Shown here piece after piece: positions 28,556-37,990 of a stretch of DNA of 64,000 nt. The stretch is from an uncultured Pelagibacteraceae bacterium. GTDB lineage: Bacteria; Pseudomonadota; Alphaproteobacteria; Pelagibacterales; Pelagibacteraceae. The number at the start of each line of letters is the position of its first letter. The first letter of the stretch is position 1. Location: contig CACFCI010000001.1 in assembly GCA_902564785.1 (NCBI GenBank), positions 86,679 to 150,678 on the forward strand, written 5' to 3'. The position numbers were made by a program, and so were the translations under genes. The notes beneath the pieces were generated by a model. The model saw only the letters and a list, made by a program, of their open reading frames with translations. It was not told the DNA's origin and did not search any database.

Positions 28556-29536
28556 ATGAAAAATACTTTTCAAAAAAAATTATATGAGAATGGTTATTTA
28601 ATTATAAAAAATGTACTTAATTTTGAGAGAGACTTAAAACCAGTTCTTAATGATATGGAATTTGTAATGGATTGTCTCATACAAAAATACACTAAGAGAA
28701 AAGAGATTAAAAAAGTTCTTAACCTCGATTTTAGAAAAAAATATTCTTTCATTTCTAAACTTAATATCTATGATTTGGATCAATATTTTAATACAAGATT
28801 ACCGAGAGACCACGTAAAAAAAGATAGCGATTATTTTGCTACACAATCATTGTGGAATTTAATTACTAATAAAAAAATTTTAGATGTTGTAGAAAAAATT
28901 TTGGGGAAAGAAATAATGTCAAATCCGGTTCAAAATACTAGAATTAAACAACCTGAAAAAAAATTACCAAAAGGATCAATTCATGATGGTTTAAGTGGAA
29001 GAACACCTTGGCATCAAGATGCTGCTGTTTTAAATTCTCGGGGACAAAAATTAACAGATATGATCACAGTTTGGATTCCTTTTACTAAAACAACGAAGAA
29101 GAATGGATGCATGATTACAGTAAAAAAAATTAATAAAATGGGATTATTAAATCATATATCTGGATACAGGGGGCAAGTGGAATTAAAAAATAGTGAATTA
29201 CTTGATAATATGGAGCATATTTATTTGGAAGCAAATATTGGTGATGTAATATTGTTGCACAAACACTCTATACATTGTTCTTTACCAAATAGATCTGATG
29301 ACTTTAGAATAAGTGCTGACCTAAGATATAATATAGCTGGACAACCTTCTGGTAGAGAACCTCTTCCAAATTTCTATGTGAGAAGTAAAAATAAAAAAAA
29401 TATTCAAATAAAAAATTTCAAACAGTGGTTGGCTCTTTGGGAAAAAGCCAAAGAAAGTCGTGTTGGGAAATATGCTTTTAAATATCCACTCCCAACTTAT
29501 AAAACAAATAAAAGAGACTTATCAAAATTAATTTAA
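28556..29536 (+). CDS. Phytanoyl-CoA dioxygenase (PhyH) family protein
   Basis: TPWHQDAAVL (HxD), VWIPFTKTTKKNGCM, LLHKHSIHCSLPNRSDDFRISADLRY. Confidence 0.85.
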   Translation: MKNTFQKKLYENGYLIIKNVLNFERDLKPVLNDMEFVMDCLIQKYTKRKEIKKVLNLDFRKKYSFISKLNIYDLDQYFNTRLPRDHVKKDSDYFATQSLWNLITNKKILDVVEKILGKEIMSNPVQNTRIKQPEKKLPKGSIHDGLSGRTPWHQDAAVLNSRGQKLTDMITVWIPFTKTTKKNGCMITVKKINKMGLLNHISGYRGQVELKNSELLDNMEHIYLEANIGDVILLHKHSIHCSLPNRSDDFRISADLRYNIAGQPSGREPLPNFYVRSKNKKNIQIKNFKQWLALWEKAKESRVGKYAFKYPLPTYKTNKRDLSKLI

Positions 29537-29538
29537 TT

Positions 29539-30690
29539 TTATTTATTAAACTGAATCCATTTACTATTGTTTTTGCTTGAGTCTAAAACAGTCTCTATAA
29601 ACTTCATCCCTTCGACTCCATCATAAATAGTTGGGTAACAGTCATCTAACTCGTCATATTTTTCATTATTTATTTGAGCATTTAATCTTTTAGAAACATC
29701 AGTATAAATATTTGCAAAACCTTCCAAATATCCCTCAGGATGACCTGGTGGAATTCTTGTAACATCGTTAGCTTCTTTGCTAGCACTGCCACTACCTCTT
29801 GTTATTTTTTCAGTAGGTTTCCCAAATTTTGTATAATACAAATAATTTGGATCTTCCTGTTTCCACTCTAATCCACCATTTTCACCATACACTCTTATTT
29901 TAAGATTATTTTCATTACCAACTGCAACTTGACTAGACCATATTGCGCCTTTAGCACCACTTTTAAATCTAAGCATGATTTGTGCATTGTCATCTAGTTT
30001 TCGACCCTTCACAAAAGTATGAATGTCAGCTGATAGCTCATCCAATTCTAACTCAGTTATAAATCTAATAAGATTAAATGCATGAGTTCCTATATCTCCT
30101 ATGCAACCTCCTCCTCCAGATCTTTTAGGATCAGTTCTCCACTCAGCTTGTTTTAAACCAGTATCCTCAGCTTTTGTAGTTAACCAATCTTGAGGGTATT
30201 CTGCTTGTATAACTCTTATTTTACCAAGATCACCTTCTTTAACCATAGATCTTGCATGTCTTACCATTGGATATCCAGTATAATTATGTGTTAAAGCAAA
30301 AATTATCTTTTTATTTTCTATAATATCTTTAAGGGAGTTTGCTTCTTCACTTGAAAGAGCAAGAGGTTTATCACAAATAATATGAATGCCTTTTTCTGCA
30401 AAAATTTTTGCTACAGGCACATGAAGATGATTAGGAGTTACGATAGAAACAACATCTATCCCATCTGAAAGTGTAAACTCTTTTTCTGCCATCTCTTGAT
30501 AAGTTTCATAGACACGTTCTTGCGATAATCCAAGTTTTCTTCCAGTTTTTTTTGAGTTGTCAAAATTAGATGAAAAGCATCCTGCTACTAATTCGTAATG
30601 ACCATCAAGTCTTAAGGCTATTCTGTGAACTCCTCCAATAAAAGCGCCTTCTCCTCCACCGACCATTCCAATACGGATTTTTCTTTGCAC
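29539..30690 (-). CDS. Gfo/Idh/MocA family oxidoreductase
   Basis: IRIGMVGGGEGAFIGGVHR, ICDKPLALSSEEA, GGGGCIGDIGTHAFNLIRFI. Confidence 0.93.
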   Translation of the reverse strand: MQRKIRIGMVGGGEGAFIGGVHRIALRLDGHYELVAGCFSSNFDNSKKTGRKLGLSQERVYETYQEMAEKEFTLSDGIDVVSIVTPNHLHVPVAKIFAEKGIHIICDKPLALSSEEANSLKDIIENKKIIFALTHNYTGYPMVRHARSMVKEGDLGKIRVIQAEYPQDWLTTKAEDTGLKQAEWRTDPKRSGGGGCIGDIGTHAFNLIRFITELELDELSADIHTFVKGRKLDDNAQIMLRFKSGAKGAIWSSQVAVGNENNLKIRVYGENGGLEWKQEDPNYLYYTKFGKPTEKITRGSGSASKEANDVTRIPPGHPEGYLEGFANIYTDVSKRLNAQINNEKYDELDDCYPTIYDGVEGMKFIETVLDSSKNNSKWIQFNK

Positions 30691-31745
30691 TAATTTATAC
30701 CCAACATTTTTTTATTAGCTTCAATATCAGCACCACTCCCTGCAAAATCATCAAATGCTTTTTCTGTGGTATTAATAATATGATTTTTAATAAATTCAGC
30801 TCCTTCTCTTGCTCCATCTTCTGGATGCTTCAGACAGCACTCCCATTCTAGAACTGCCCAACCATCGTAACCATAAGTGGTAAACTTTGAAAAGATTGAT
30901 TTAAAATCTACTTGTCCATCACCAAGGGATCTAAATCTACCTGCTCTGTTAACCCAAGATTGAAAACCACCGTACACTCCTTGTTTTCCAGAAGGATTTA
31001 ACTCTGCATCTTTAACATGAAACATTTTTATTTTTTCATGATAAATATCTATATGAGCCAAGTAATCTAAATTCTGTAAGACATAATGACTAGGATCATA
31101 AAGCATATTGCATCTTTTATGGTTACCAACTTTTTCTAAAAACATTTCAAATGTAATACCATCATGAAGATCTTCTCCTGGATGTATCTCATAACAGAGA
31201 TCAACTCCATTTTGATCGAATTGATTAAGAATTGGTTTCCATCGATTAGAAAGTTCATTAAATGCATTTTCGATTAGTCCTTCTGGTCTTTGTGGCCAAG
31301 GATAAACATAAGGCCAAGCTAGTGCTCCAGAAAAAGTAACATGCCTATCTAGTCCAAGATTTTTTGAGGCCTTAGCTGCCATCATTAATTGATTTACAGC
31401 CCACTCTTGTCTTGCTTTTGGATTACCTCTAACTTCAGGTGTGGCAAATCCATCAAATGCTGTGTCGTATGCTGGATGTACTGCAACCAATTGTCCTTGA
31501 AGATGTGTTGATAGTTCTGTGATCTCAAGATTATGTTTTTTTATTATGCCTTTGATTTCATCACAATAATTTTTGCTTTCAGATGCTTTTTTTAGATCAA
31601 TTAATCTACTATCCCAACTTGGAATTTGAACACCTTTATAACCTAATGAAGATACCCACTTACAAATATTATCTAATGAATTAAATGGCGCATCTTCACC
31701 TACAAATTGTGCTAGGAAAATTGCAGGACCTTTTATATTGTTCAT
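30690..31745 (-). CDS. Sugar phosphate isomerase/epimerase (AP endonuclease 2 / xylose isomerase-like TIM barrel)
   Basis: CYEIHPGEDLHDG, MLYDPSHYVLQNLDY, MFHVKDAELNP, GYDGWAVLEWECCLKHPEDGAREGA. Confidence 0.92.
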   Translation of the reverse strand: MNNIKGPAIFLAQFVGEDAPFNSLDNICKWVSSLGYKGVQIPSWDSRLIDLKKASESKNYCDEIKGIIKKHNLEITELSTHLQGQLVAVHPAYDTAFDGFATPEVRGNPKARQEWAVNQLMMAAKASKNLGLDRHVTFSGALAWPYVYPWPQRPEGLIENAFNELSNRWKPILNQFDQNGVDLCYEIHPGEDLHDGITFEMFLEKVGNHKRCNMLYDPSHYVLQNLDYLAHIDIYHEKIKMFHVKDAELNPSGKQGVYGGFQSWVNRAGRFRSLGDGQVDFKSIFSKFTTYGYDGWAVLEWECCLKHPEDGAREGAEFIKNHIINTTEKAFDDFAGSGADIEANKKMLGIN

Positions 31746-31862
31746 AATCTCCCCCTTCTCTTTAAATTTATTAACATTTTTTTTTGTATAAAAAAAATAC
31801 TAGCAGCCACAACTCATCTTGGATAGACTATTCTAAAGAAAAATAAACTAAGAGGAGATAAA

Positions 31863-33167
31863 ATGAAAAAAATAATGATTTTATTGTTTGTTTCTCTATT
31901 TTCATTCTCTGTAAATTCAAACGCTAAATCTATCACTTTAGGATGGGCTGCTTGGGACCCTGCTAATGCTTTGCAAGAATTAACTAAAGAATTTACTGCA
32001 GAAACTGGAATAGAGGTAAATTTTGAGTTTGTGCCTTGGCCAAATTTTGCCGACCGTATGTTAAATGAACTTAACAACAAAGGTAAAACATTTGACCTTT
32101 TAATAGGTGACTCTCAGTGGATTGGTGCTGGTGCAGTATATGGACATTACGTTAAATTGAACGACTTCTTTGATAAAGAAGGAATTTCAATGAGTGATTT
32201 CTCACCAGCTACTGTTTATGCCTACTCAACTTGGCCTAAAGGTAGTGAAAACTATTATGCATTACCTGCTATGGGAGATGCATTAGCTTGGGCTTATAGA
32301 AAAGACTGGTTTGATAGACCAGAACTTAGATCTGAGTTTAAAAAGAAACACGGTTATGATCTAGGTGTGCCTGCTAACTGGAATCAATTGCATGATATGT
32401 GTAGTTTTTTCCAAGGAAGAGAAATTGATGGTCAAAAAAGATATGGGGCTGCAATTAACACAGAACGTGGATCAGAAGGTATAACAATGGGTGTTACAGC
32501 TGCTATGTATGCGTGGGGTATGGAATATGAAAATCCTAACAAACCATATGATATGGAAGGATATTTCAATTCACCACAAGCTGTAGAAGCGGTTGAGTTT
32601 TATAGAAAGTTATATGAAGATTGCGCACCTCCAGGACACTCTGATGCTTACATGGTTGCAAACTTAGATGCTTACAAATCAGGGCAAGTTGCATTTCAAA
32701 TGAACTGGTATGCTTTCTGGCCTGGTGTTTCTAAAGAAGACAGTGGCGGAAGAGTTAGTGGCTTCTTTGCAAATCCAAAACAAAATGTTGCAGCTGCAAC
32801 ATTAGGTGGACAAGGGATATCTGTTGTTAAATACTCAGACAAACAAGATCTTGCTCTTGAATACATTAAGTGGTTTGCAAGACCAGATGTACAGCAAAAA
32901 TGGTGGGATCTAGGTGGGTACTCATGTCATAATGATGTTTTAAATTCACCATCATTTCCAACATCTACTGTTTATGCACAAGGATTCTTGGACTCAATGG
33001 GAATTGTCAAAGATTTTTGGCAAGAACCAACATTCGTTGAGTTAATGCTTCCTATGCAAGAAGCAATTCATGACTATGTTGTTAATGGAAAAGGAACTGC
33101 TAAAGGCGCTCTAGATAAAATTATCGAGGAGTGGGTTGAAGTGTTCGAAGCAGACGGAAAACTTTAA
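31863..33167 (+). CDS. Sugar ABC transporter substrate-binding protein (family 1)
   Basis: Signal peptide, LGWAAWDPANALQELTKEFTAETGIEVNFEFVPW, internal SBP motifs; followed by two permeases. Confidence 0.94.
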   Translation: MKKIMILLFVSLFSFSVNSNAKSITLGWAAWDPANALQELTKEFTAETGIEVNFEFVPWPNFADRMLNELNNKGKTFDLLIGDSQWIGAGAVYGHYVKLNDFFDKEGISMSDFSPATVYAYSTWPKGSENYYALPAMGDALAWAYRKDWFDRPELRSEFKKKHGYDLGVPANWNQLHDMCSFFQGREIDGQKRYGAAINTERGSEGITMGVTAAMYAWGMEYENPNKPYDMEGYFNSPQAVEAVEFYRKLYEDCAPPGHSDAYMVANLDAYKSGQVAFQMNWYAFWPGVSKEDSGGRVSGFFANPKQNVAAATLGGQGISVVKYSDKQDLALEYIKWFARPDVQQKWWDLGGYSCHNDVLNSPSFPTSTVYAQGFLDSMGIVKDFWQEPTFVELMLPMQEAIHDYVVNGKGTAKGALDKIIEEWVEVFEADGKL

Positions 33168-33194
33168 CATTAATAGTTAAGAAATTAAAAATTA

Positions 33195-33220
33195 GGGGGG
33201 GTTAAACCTCCCCTTTTTTT
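33195..33220 (+). terminator. Intrinsic terminator after SBP gene, before permeases
   Basis: GGGGGGG-TTAAA-CCTCCCC with one G:U pair, followed by T7. Confidence 0.8.
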
Positions 33221-33234
33221 ATTAAAAAATTCAT

Positions 33235-34134
33235 ATGAGCGTAAAAAAAAAATTCAAGGGACTTTCTGATAAAGCTGTAGGTTGGCTTTTTATTGGACCA
33301 ACTGTACTTCTGCTACTGGCCATAAATATTTATCCATTGGTCTATGCAATCAAAATGTCTTTTACAAATTTTTACGCAAATAAAATTGGAAGAGAACCTC
33401 AATTTGTTGGTTTAAAAAATTATATTAAAGTTCTTAACAAAGAAGCCATATGGGAAAAAATGCAAGTTACAGCAAGCTTTATGTTTTGGACCTTATTGCT
33501 CCAAGCAATTATAGGTTTGGGTTTGGCTTTACTTCTTAACAGGAAATTTAAAGGTAATGAACTACTAACCACATTAATTGTTTTACCCATGATGTTATCA
33601 CCTGCAGTAGTAGGGGTATTTTGGACTTATCTTTATAATCCTCAAGTAGGTCTATTTAATTATGTTGTTAATTTTTTCTATGATTTAGGAAGCTTTGATA
33701 TGATTGGCTCAAGTACGCTTGCTCCTTGGGCTATTGTTATTGTTGATACATGGATGTGGACACCTTTTACGATGTTAATTTGCTTGGCAGGTCTTAGATC
33801 TGTTCCAAATTATTTATATGAAGCTGCAGAGGTTGATAGAGCCAGTAAATGGCAGCAATTCATATATATTACTTTACCTTCCGTTTTGCCATTTTTATTA
33901 CTAGCTTTGCTTTTTAGAGGGATTGAGAATTTCAAAATGTTTGACATGGTTGTTGAGCTCACCTCTGGTGGACCCGGCTCTGCTACAGAGCTTGCTTCAA
34001 TTAACTTAAAAAGAGAAGCATTTGAAAAATGGAAAACAGGTTACAGCTCAGCATTTGCTGTTATTCTTTTTGTTACAATATTTGGTTTTGGAAATGTCTA
34101 CGTAAAAGTAATGAATAAAATAAAGGAACGCTGA
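33235..34134 (+). CDS. Sugar ABC transporter permease
   Basis: Multi-TM, EAA loop NYLYEAAEVDRASKWQQFIYITLPSVLP. Confidence 0.94.
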   Translation: MSVKKKFKGLSDKAVGWLFIGPTVLLLLAINIYPLVYAIKMSFTNFYANKIGREPQFVGLKNYIKVLNKEAIWEKMQVTASFMFWTLLLQAIIGLGLALLLNRKFKGNELLTTLIVLPMMLSPAVVGVFWTYLYNPQVGLFNYVVNFFYDLGSFDMIGSSTLAPWAIVIVDTWMWTPFTMLICLAGLRSVPNYLYEAAEVDRASKWQQFIYITLPSVLPFLLLALLFRGIENFKMFDMVVELTSGGPGSATELASINLKREAFEKWKTGYSSAFAVILFVTIFGFGNVYVKVMNKIKER

Positions 34135-35078
34135 TGGATACCTCTAGATCATATTTGGAACCTTCATCTTTTTCAAAAAAAATAGCTGCTGCTATTATCA
34201 TAGTTTACGCTGTAATAACTTTGATACCAATATCTTGGATGGTCATGACAAGTTTTAAAAATGTTGATAGTGCTATCTCATATCCACCAGAAGTATTGTT
34301 TGAACCTTCACTAGAGGGATATGTTAATTTATTTACTAATAGGTCAAGACAATCACAAGAATATCTTGATTCATTACCTCCCCCAGAAAATTGGTATGAA
34401 GAACTAGTTAGAAGCAGAGAGATGGTTATAACAGGACCATCTAAATTTTTGGGTAGATACTCTAATTCAATGATAATTGGATTTGGTTCAACTTTTGCAT
34501 CTGTATTTTTAGGAGCATTAGCTGCATATGCATTTTCAAGGTTTAGGGTTCCTTTAAAAGATGACTTATTATTTTTTATTCTTTCGACCAGGATGTTTCC
34601 CCCAATAGCAGTGGCTGTTCCTATATTTATTATGTACAGAAAATTAGGTCTTGGGGATACTCACCTTGGAATGATCATATTATATACCGTTGTAAACTTA
34701 AGTTTAGCAGTATGGTTATTAAAAGGATTTATGGATGAAATTCCTAAAGAATATGAAGAAGCAGCTATGATCGATGGATATTCTAGACTTCAAGCTTTCT
34801 TTAAAGTTGTTCTTCCACAAGCAATGACTGGTATAGCGGCAACTGCAATTTTTTGTATGATTTTTTCATGGAATGAATACGCTTTTGCTGTTTTGCTAAC
34901 TCAATTCAATGCACAAACAGCCCCACCATTTATTCCTACAATCATTGGTGAAGGTGGTCTTGATTGGCCTGCAATTGGAGCAGGAACAACTTTATTTCTA
35001 TTACCTGTTATGATTTTCACAATAATTTTAAGAAAACATCTTTTAAGAGGTATCACCTTTGGAGCAGTAAGAAAATAA
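34134..35078 (+). CDS. Carbohydrate ABC transporter permease
   Basis: Multi-TM, EAA loop KEYEEAAMIDGYSRLQAFFKVVLPQA; ATG overlaps preceding stop. Confidence 0.94.
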   Translation: MDTSRSYLEPSSFSKKIAAAIIIVYAVITLIPISWMVMTSFKNVDSAISYPPEVLFEPSLEGYVNLFTNRSRQSQEYLDSLPPPENWYEELVRSREMVITGPSKFLGRYSNSMIIGFGSTFASVFLGALAAYAFSRFRVPLKDDLLFFILSTRMFPPIAVAVPIFIMYRKLGLGDTHLGMIILYTVVNLSLAVWLLKGFMDEIPKEYEEAAMIDGYSRLQAFFKVVLPQAMTGIAATAIFCMIFSWNEYAFAVLLTQFNAQTAPPFIPTIIGEGGLDWPAIGAGTTLFLLPVMIFTIILRKHLLRGITFGAVRK

Positions 35079-35269
35079 TGCAAGAAGAAAAGTCATTAAT
35101 GCGAAAAATATTTAGAAGAGTTTACTGGGAAAACTTATCGACGATACTAATTTTAATTGGAGTTTTCATGTTGTTGCAACCATTTGCAATGTGGATGTTT
35201 ACTTATTCTTTTATTGTAATTTTAGTAGGAACTATAGGTTTCATAATCACAAGCCACTTTCCAGATTAA
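35078..35269 (+). CDS. Small (63 aa) membrane protein encoded within ABC operon
   Basis: MQEEKSLMRKIFRRVYWENLSTILILIGVFMLLQPFAMWMFTYSFIVILVGTIGFIITSHFPD; ATG overlaps permease stop (TAATG), 1 nt before the ATPase ATG; two TM segments. Confidence 0.75.
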   Translation: MQEEKSLMRKIFRRVYWENLSTILILIGVFMLLQPFAMWMFTYSFIVILVGTIGFIITSHFPD

Positions 35270-35270
35270 T

Positions 35271-36353
35271 ATGTCTCAAATTAAAATAGTAAATTTACAA
35301 AAATCATTTGGAGATTTTACTGCAGTTAAAAATTCTAATTTAACGATTAATGATAAAGAGTTCTTTGTTTTACTTGGACCATCTGGTTGTGGAAAAACTA
35401 CAACACTTCGAATGATTGCAGGATTAGAATTACCTACTTCTGGTGAGATATATCTTGGAGATGAAGAGGTTGGAATGTTGAGAGCATCAGAGAGAGATAT
35501 TGCTTTTGTTTTTCAATTGTTTGCTCTCTACCCACACATGAATGTCAGAAACAACTTATCATTTCCTCTCAAAATGCAGGGTTATAAAAAAAGTGATATC
35601 AAAAATCGAGTTGAAGAAGCAGCAAAACTTTTAAGAATTGATCACATTTTAAATTCTAACATTTCCTCTCTTTCGGGTGGAGACAGACAACGGGTAGCTT
35701 TAGGTAGAGCACTAGTTAGAAGACCAAAAGCATTTTTAATGGACGAACCATTGGGAACTTTGGATGCTGAATTTAGAGAATTAATGTGTTTAGAATTAAA
35801 AAAACTACATTTAGATATTGGAGCAACTACAGTTTATGTAACTCATGATCAGTTAGAAGCAATGTCATTAGCTGATCGAATTGCAGTTATGGATGGTGGT
35901 GAAATATTACAAGCTGATGAACCTAATATTATTTACAATAAACCTAAAACTAAATTTGTAGCCTCATTTATAGGATCTCCAGGTATGAACTTTTTTGAAG
36001 TTAATGAAGGAATTTCTAAAGATCAATCATTTGTAAATATCGAAGGCGCTAAATTTCATATTCCCAAACAACTTGAGGAGTCAAAAGGAAGTAAAAATTT
36101 CTTTGGCATACGACCAGAAAATTTAACACTAAATAATAATGAAGGTCTAAAAGGTTCAGTTTTTGGAGTAGAGTATTTAGGATCAAGAAAAATTATTACA
36201 GTTAAAACAAGTTTAGGTGAAATTAAAGTTAAAACAGACATTTCTGTTGACGTTAAATTGAATGAAAATGTTCAGGTTAAACCTTCAAATAATAATATTA
36301 TTATTTTTGATGGTGAGACAGACAAATCTTTAAACAGCGAGTTTATAAAATAA
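35271..36353 (+). CDS. ABC transporter ATP-binding protein (first of two)
   Basis: GPSGCGKTTTLRMIAG, LSGGDRQRVALGRAL, FLMDEPLGTLDAEFRELM, YVTHDQLEAM. Confidence 0.95.
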   Translation: MSQIKIVNLQKSFGDFTAVKNSNLTINDKEFFVLLGPSGCGKTTTLRMIAGLELPTSGEIYLGDEEVGMLRASERDIAFVFQLFALYPHMNVRNNLSFPLKMQGYKKSDIKNRVEEAAKLLRIDHILNSNISSLSGGDRQRVALGRALVRRPKAFLMDEPLGTLDAEFRELMCLELKKLHLDIGATTVYVTHDQLEAMSLADRIAVMDGGEILQADEPNIIYNKPKTKFVASFIGSPGMNFFEVNEGISKDQSFVNIEGAKFHIPKQLEESKGSKNFFGIRPENLTLNNNEGLKGSVFGVEYLGSRKIITVKTSLGEIKVKTDISVDVKLNENVQVKPSNNNIIIFDGETDKSLNSEFIK

Positions 36354-37363
36354 TGGCAAAAGTAGAATTAAAAAAATTATTTAAAACCTATAACAAAAAA
36401 ATTAAAGCTTTGGAGGATATAAATCTTACAATTGAAGATGGTCAATTTTTTGTATTACTGGGTCCATCTGGTGCCGGAAAAACTACAACACTTAGATGTA
36501 TAGCTGGTTTAGAAAAAATTGATTCTGGAGATGTATTATTCAATGATGAAAATATAACTCACGACCAACCTGCTTCAAGAGATGTATCTTTTGTTTTTCA
36601 ACAATACTCTCTTTATCCTCATTATACTGTTTATGAAAATCTTGCTTTTCCTTTGAGGTCTCCAATGAGAAAACTAGCTGAGGAAGAAATAAAAAATAAA
36701 GTAGAGAAAATTGCTGAAATGCTCAAAATTACAAGCAAATTAAAAAATAAAGCAACTGAACTTTCTGGTGGAGAAATGCAAAGGGTAGCTATTGGTAGAG
36801 CTCTAGTTCGTGAACCAAATATTTATTTAATGGATGAGCCACTTTCCTCATTAGATGCTAAACTAAGAGAAGCCCTTAGAGTTGAATTAAAAAATATTCA
36901 ATTAAATCTAAATGCTACTATACTGTATGTTACACATGATCAGGCTGAAGCAACAACATTGGCAGATAAAATTGGAGTTTTAAAAGAAGGTAAAATTGTT
37001 CAAATTGGAACTCCAGAGGAAATTTATGAAAATCCAAATTCAATTTATGTATCCCAAAGATTGGGGTCACCAAAAATAAATATTTTACCTGGTTCTTTAT
37101 TTAAACTAGATAACAGCGTACCAAAAATTGGACTTAGACCAGAAAATATAGAGTTAGGTGATGGACCATACGAAGGAAGAGTTATTTCTATAGAAAATTT
37201 AGGTTCAGAGACTGTGGTAGCTATTAATTTTCAAGACAATGAAATATTAGCTTCAATTCAGGGTAGCTATAAGTCATCAATTAATGAAAAAATTAATTTT
37301 GACATTAATACGAATAAAGTTTTAAAATTTGATAATGGAGATCAAAGGATACATGAGCGTTAA
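36353..37363 (+). CDS. ABC transporter ATP-binding protein (second of two)
   Basis: GPSGAGKTTTLRCIAG, LSGGEMQRVAIGRAL, YLMDEPLSSLDAKLREALR, YVTHDQAEATTLADK. Confidence 0.95.
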   Translation: MAKVELKKLFKTYNKKIKALEDINLTIEDGQFFVLLGPSGAGKTTTLRCIAGLEKIDSGDVLFNDENITHDQPASRDVSFVFQQYSLYPHYTVYENLAFPLRSPMRKLAEEEIKNKVEKIAEMLKITSKLKNKATELSGGEMQRVAIGRALVREPNIYLMDEPLSSLDAKLREALRVELKNIQLNLNATILYVTHDQAEATTLADKIGVLKEGKIVQIGTPEEIYENPNSIYVSQRLGSPKINILPGSLFKLDNSVPKIGLRPENIELGDGPYEGRVISIENLGSETVVAINFQDNEILASIQGSYKSSINEKINFDINTNKVLKFDNGDQRIHER

Positions 37364-37982
37364 TTTTTTAATTTCTCAAGCAAAAAGTATTCAAATAGTT
37401 ATTGATGAAAATGCAGCAGAAATTGAAGCACTAGATCAAAATATTGGAGATGGGGATCACATATTTAATGTGCAAAGAGGTCTTAAGCTAGTAGTTGAGC
37501 TTGAAGATGATATTAAAAACCTACCTTTGCAAAAAGGTTTAAATATGATTGCTATGAAAGTCTTGTCAGGTATTGGTGGCTCTTCTGGAGCTTTGTTTGG
37601 AACTTTCTTTATGTCTATGGCTAAAACACCAGATCTTGATAAAGATATAGATTTTAAAAAAGCATGTGAAATGGTTATAACAGGAATTAATGCAATGAAG
37701 GAGAGAGGTAAAGCTGATGTTGGAGAAAAAACAATGATGGATGTTTTAATTCCAGTATCAGAGAAACTTAATGAATTAAAAAGTGGTAATACGGATATCA
37801 AAGAAGGGTTAAGTGAGATAATAAAAATTGCTGAAGATAGAATGTTAGGAACAAAAGACATGCTTGCTACTAAAGGTAGAGCTTCATTTTTAGGAGAACG
37901 TGCCAAAGGTCATATAGATCCAGGGGCTCGTTCATCACAACTTATAATCGATACAATATGCAAATCACTAATTAATAAATAG
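37353..37982 (+). CDS. dhaL: Dihydroxyacetone kinase subunit DhaL-like
   Basis: LDQNIGDGDHIFNVQRG, GGSSGALFGTFFM, GRASFLGERAKGHIDPGARSS; start refined from 37329 to 37353. Confidence 0.9.
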   Translation: MSVNFLISQAKSIQIVIDENAAEIEALDQNIGDGDHIFNVQRGLKLVVELEDDIKNLPLQKGLNMIAMKVLSGIGGSSGALFGTFFMSMAKTPDLDKDIDFKKACEMVITGINAMKERGKADVGEKTMMDVLIPVSEKLNELKSGNTDIKEGLSEIIKIAEDRMLGTKDMLATKGRASFLGERAKGHIDPGARSSQLIIDTICKSLINK

Positions 37983-37990
37983 GAGGAAAT

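Noticed and set aside
37457-37906. 149-aa minus ORF
   Set aside because: Antisense shadow of DhaL; no family features.
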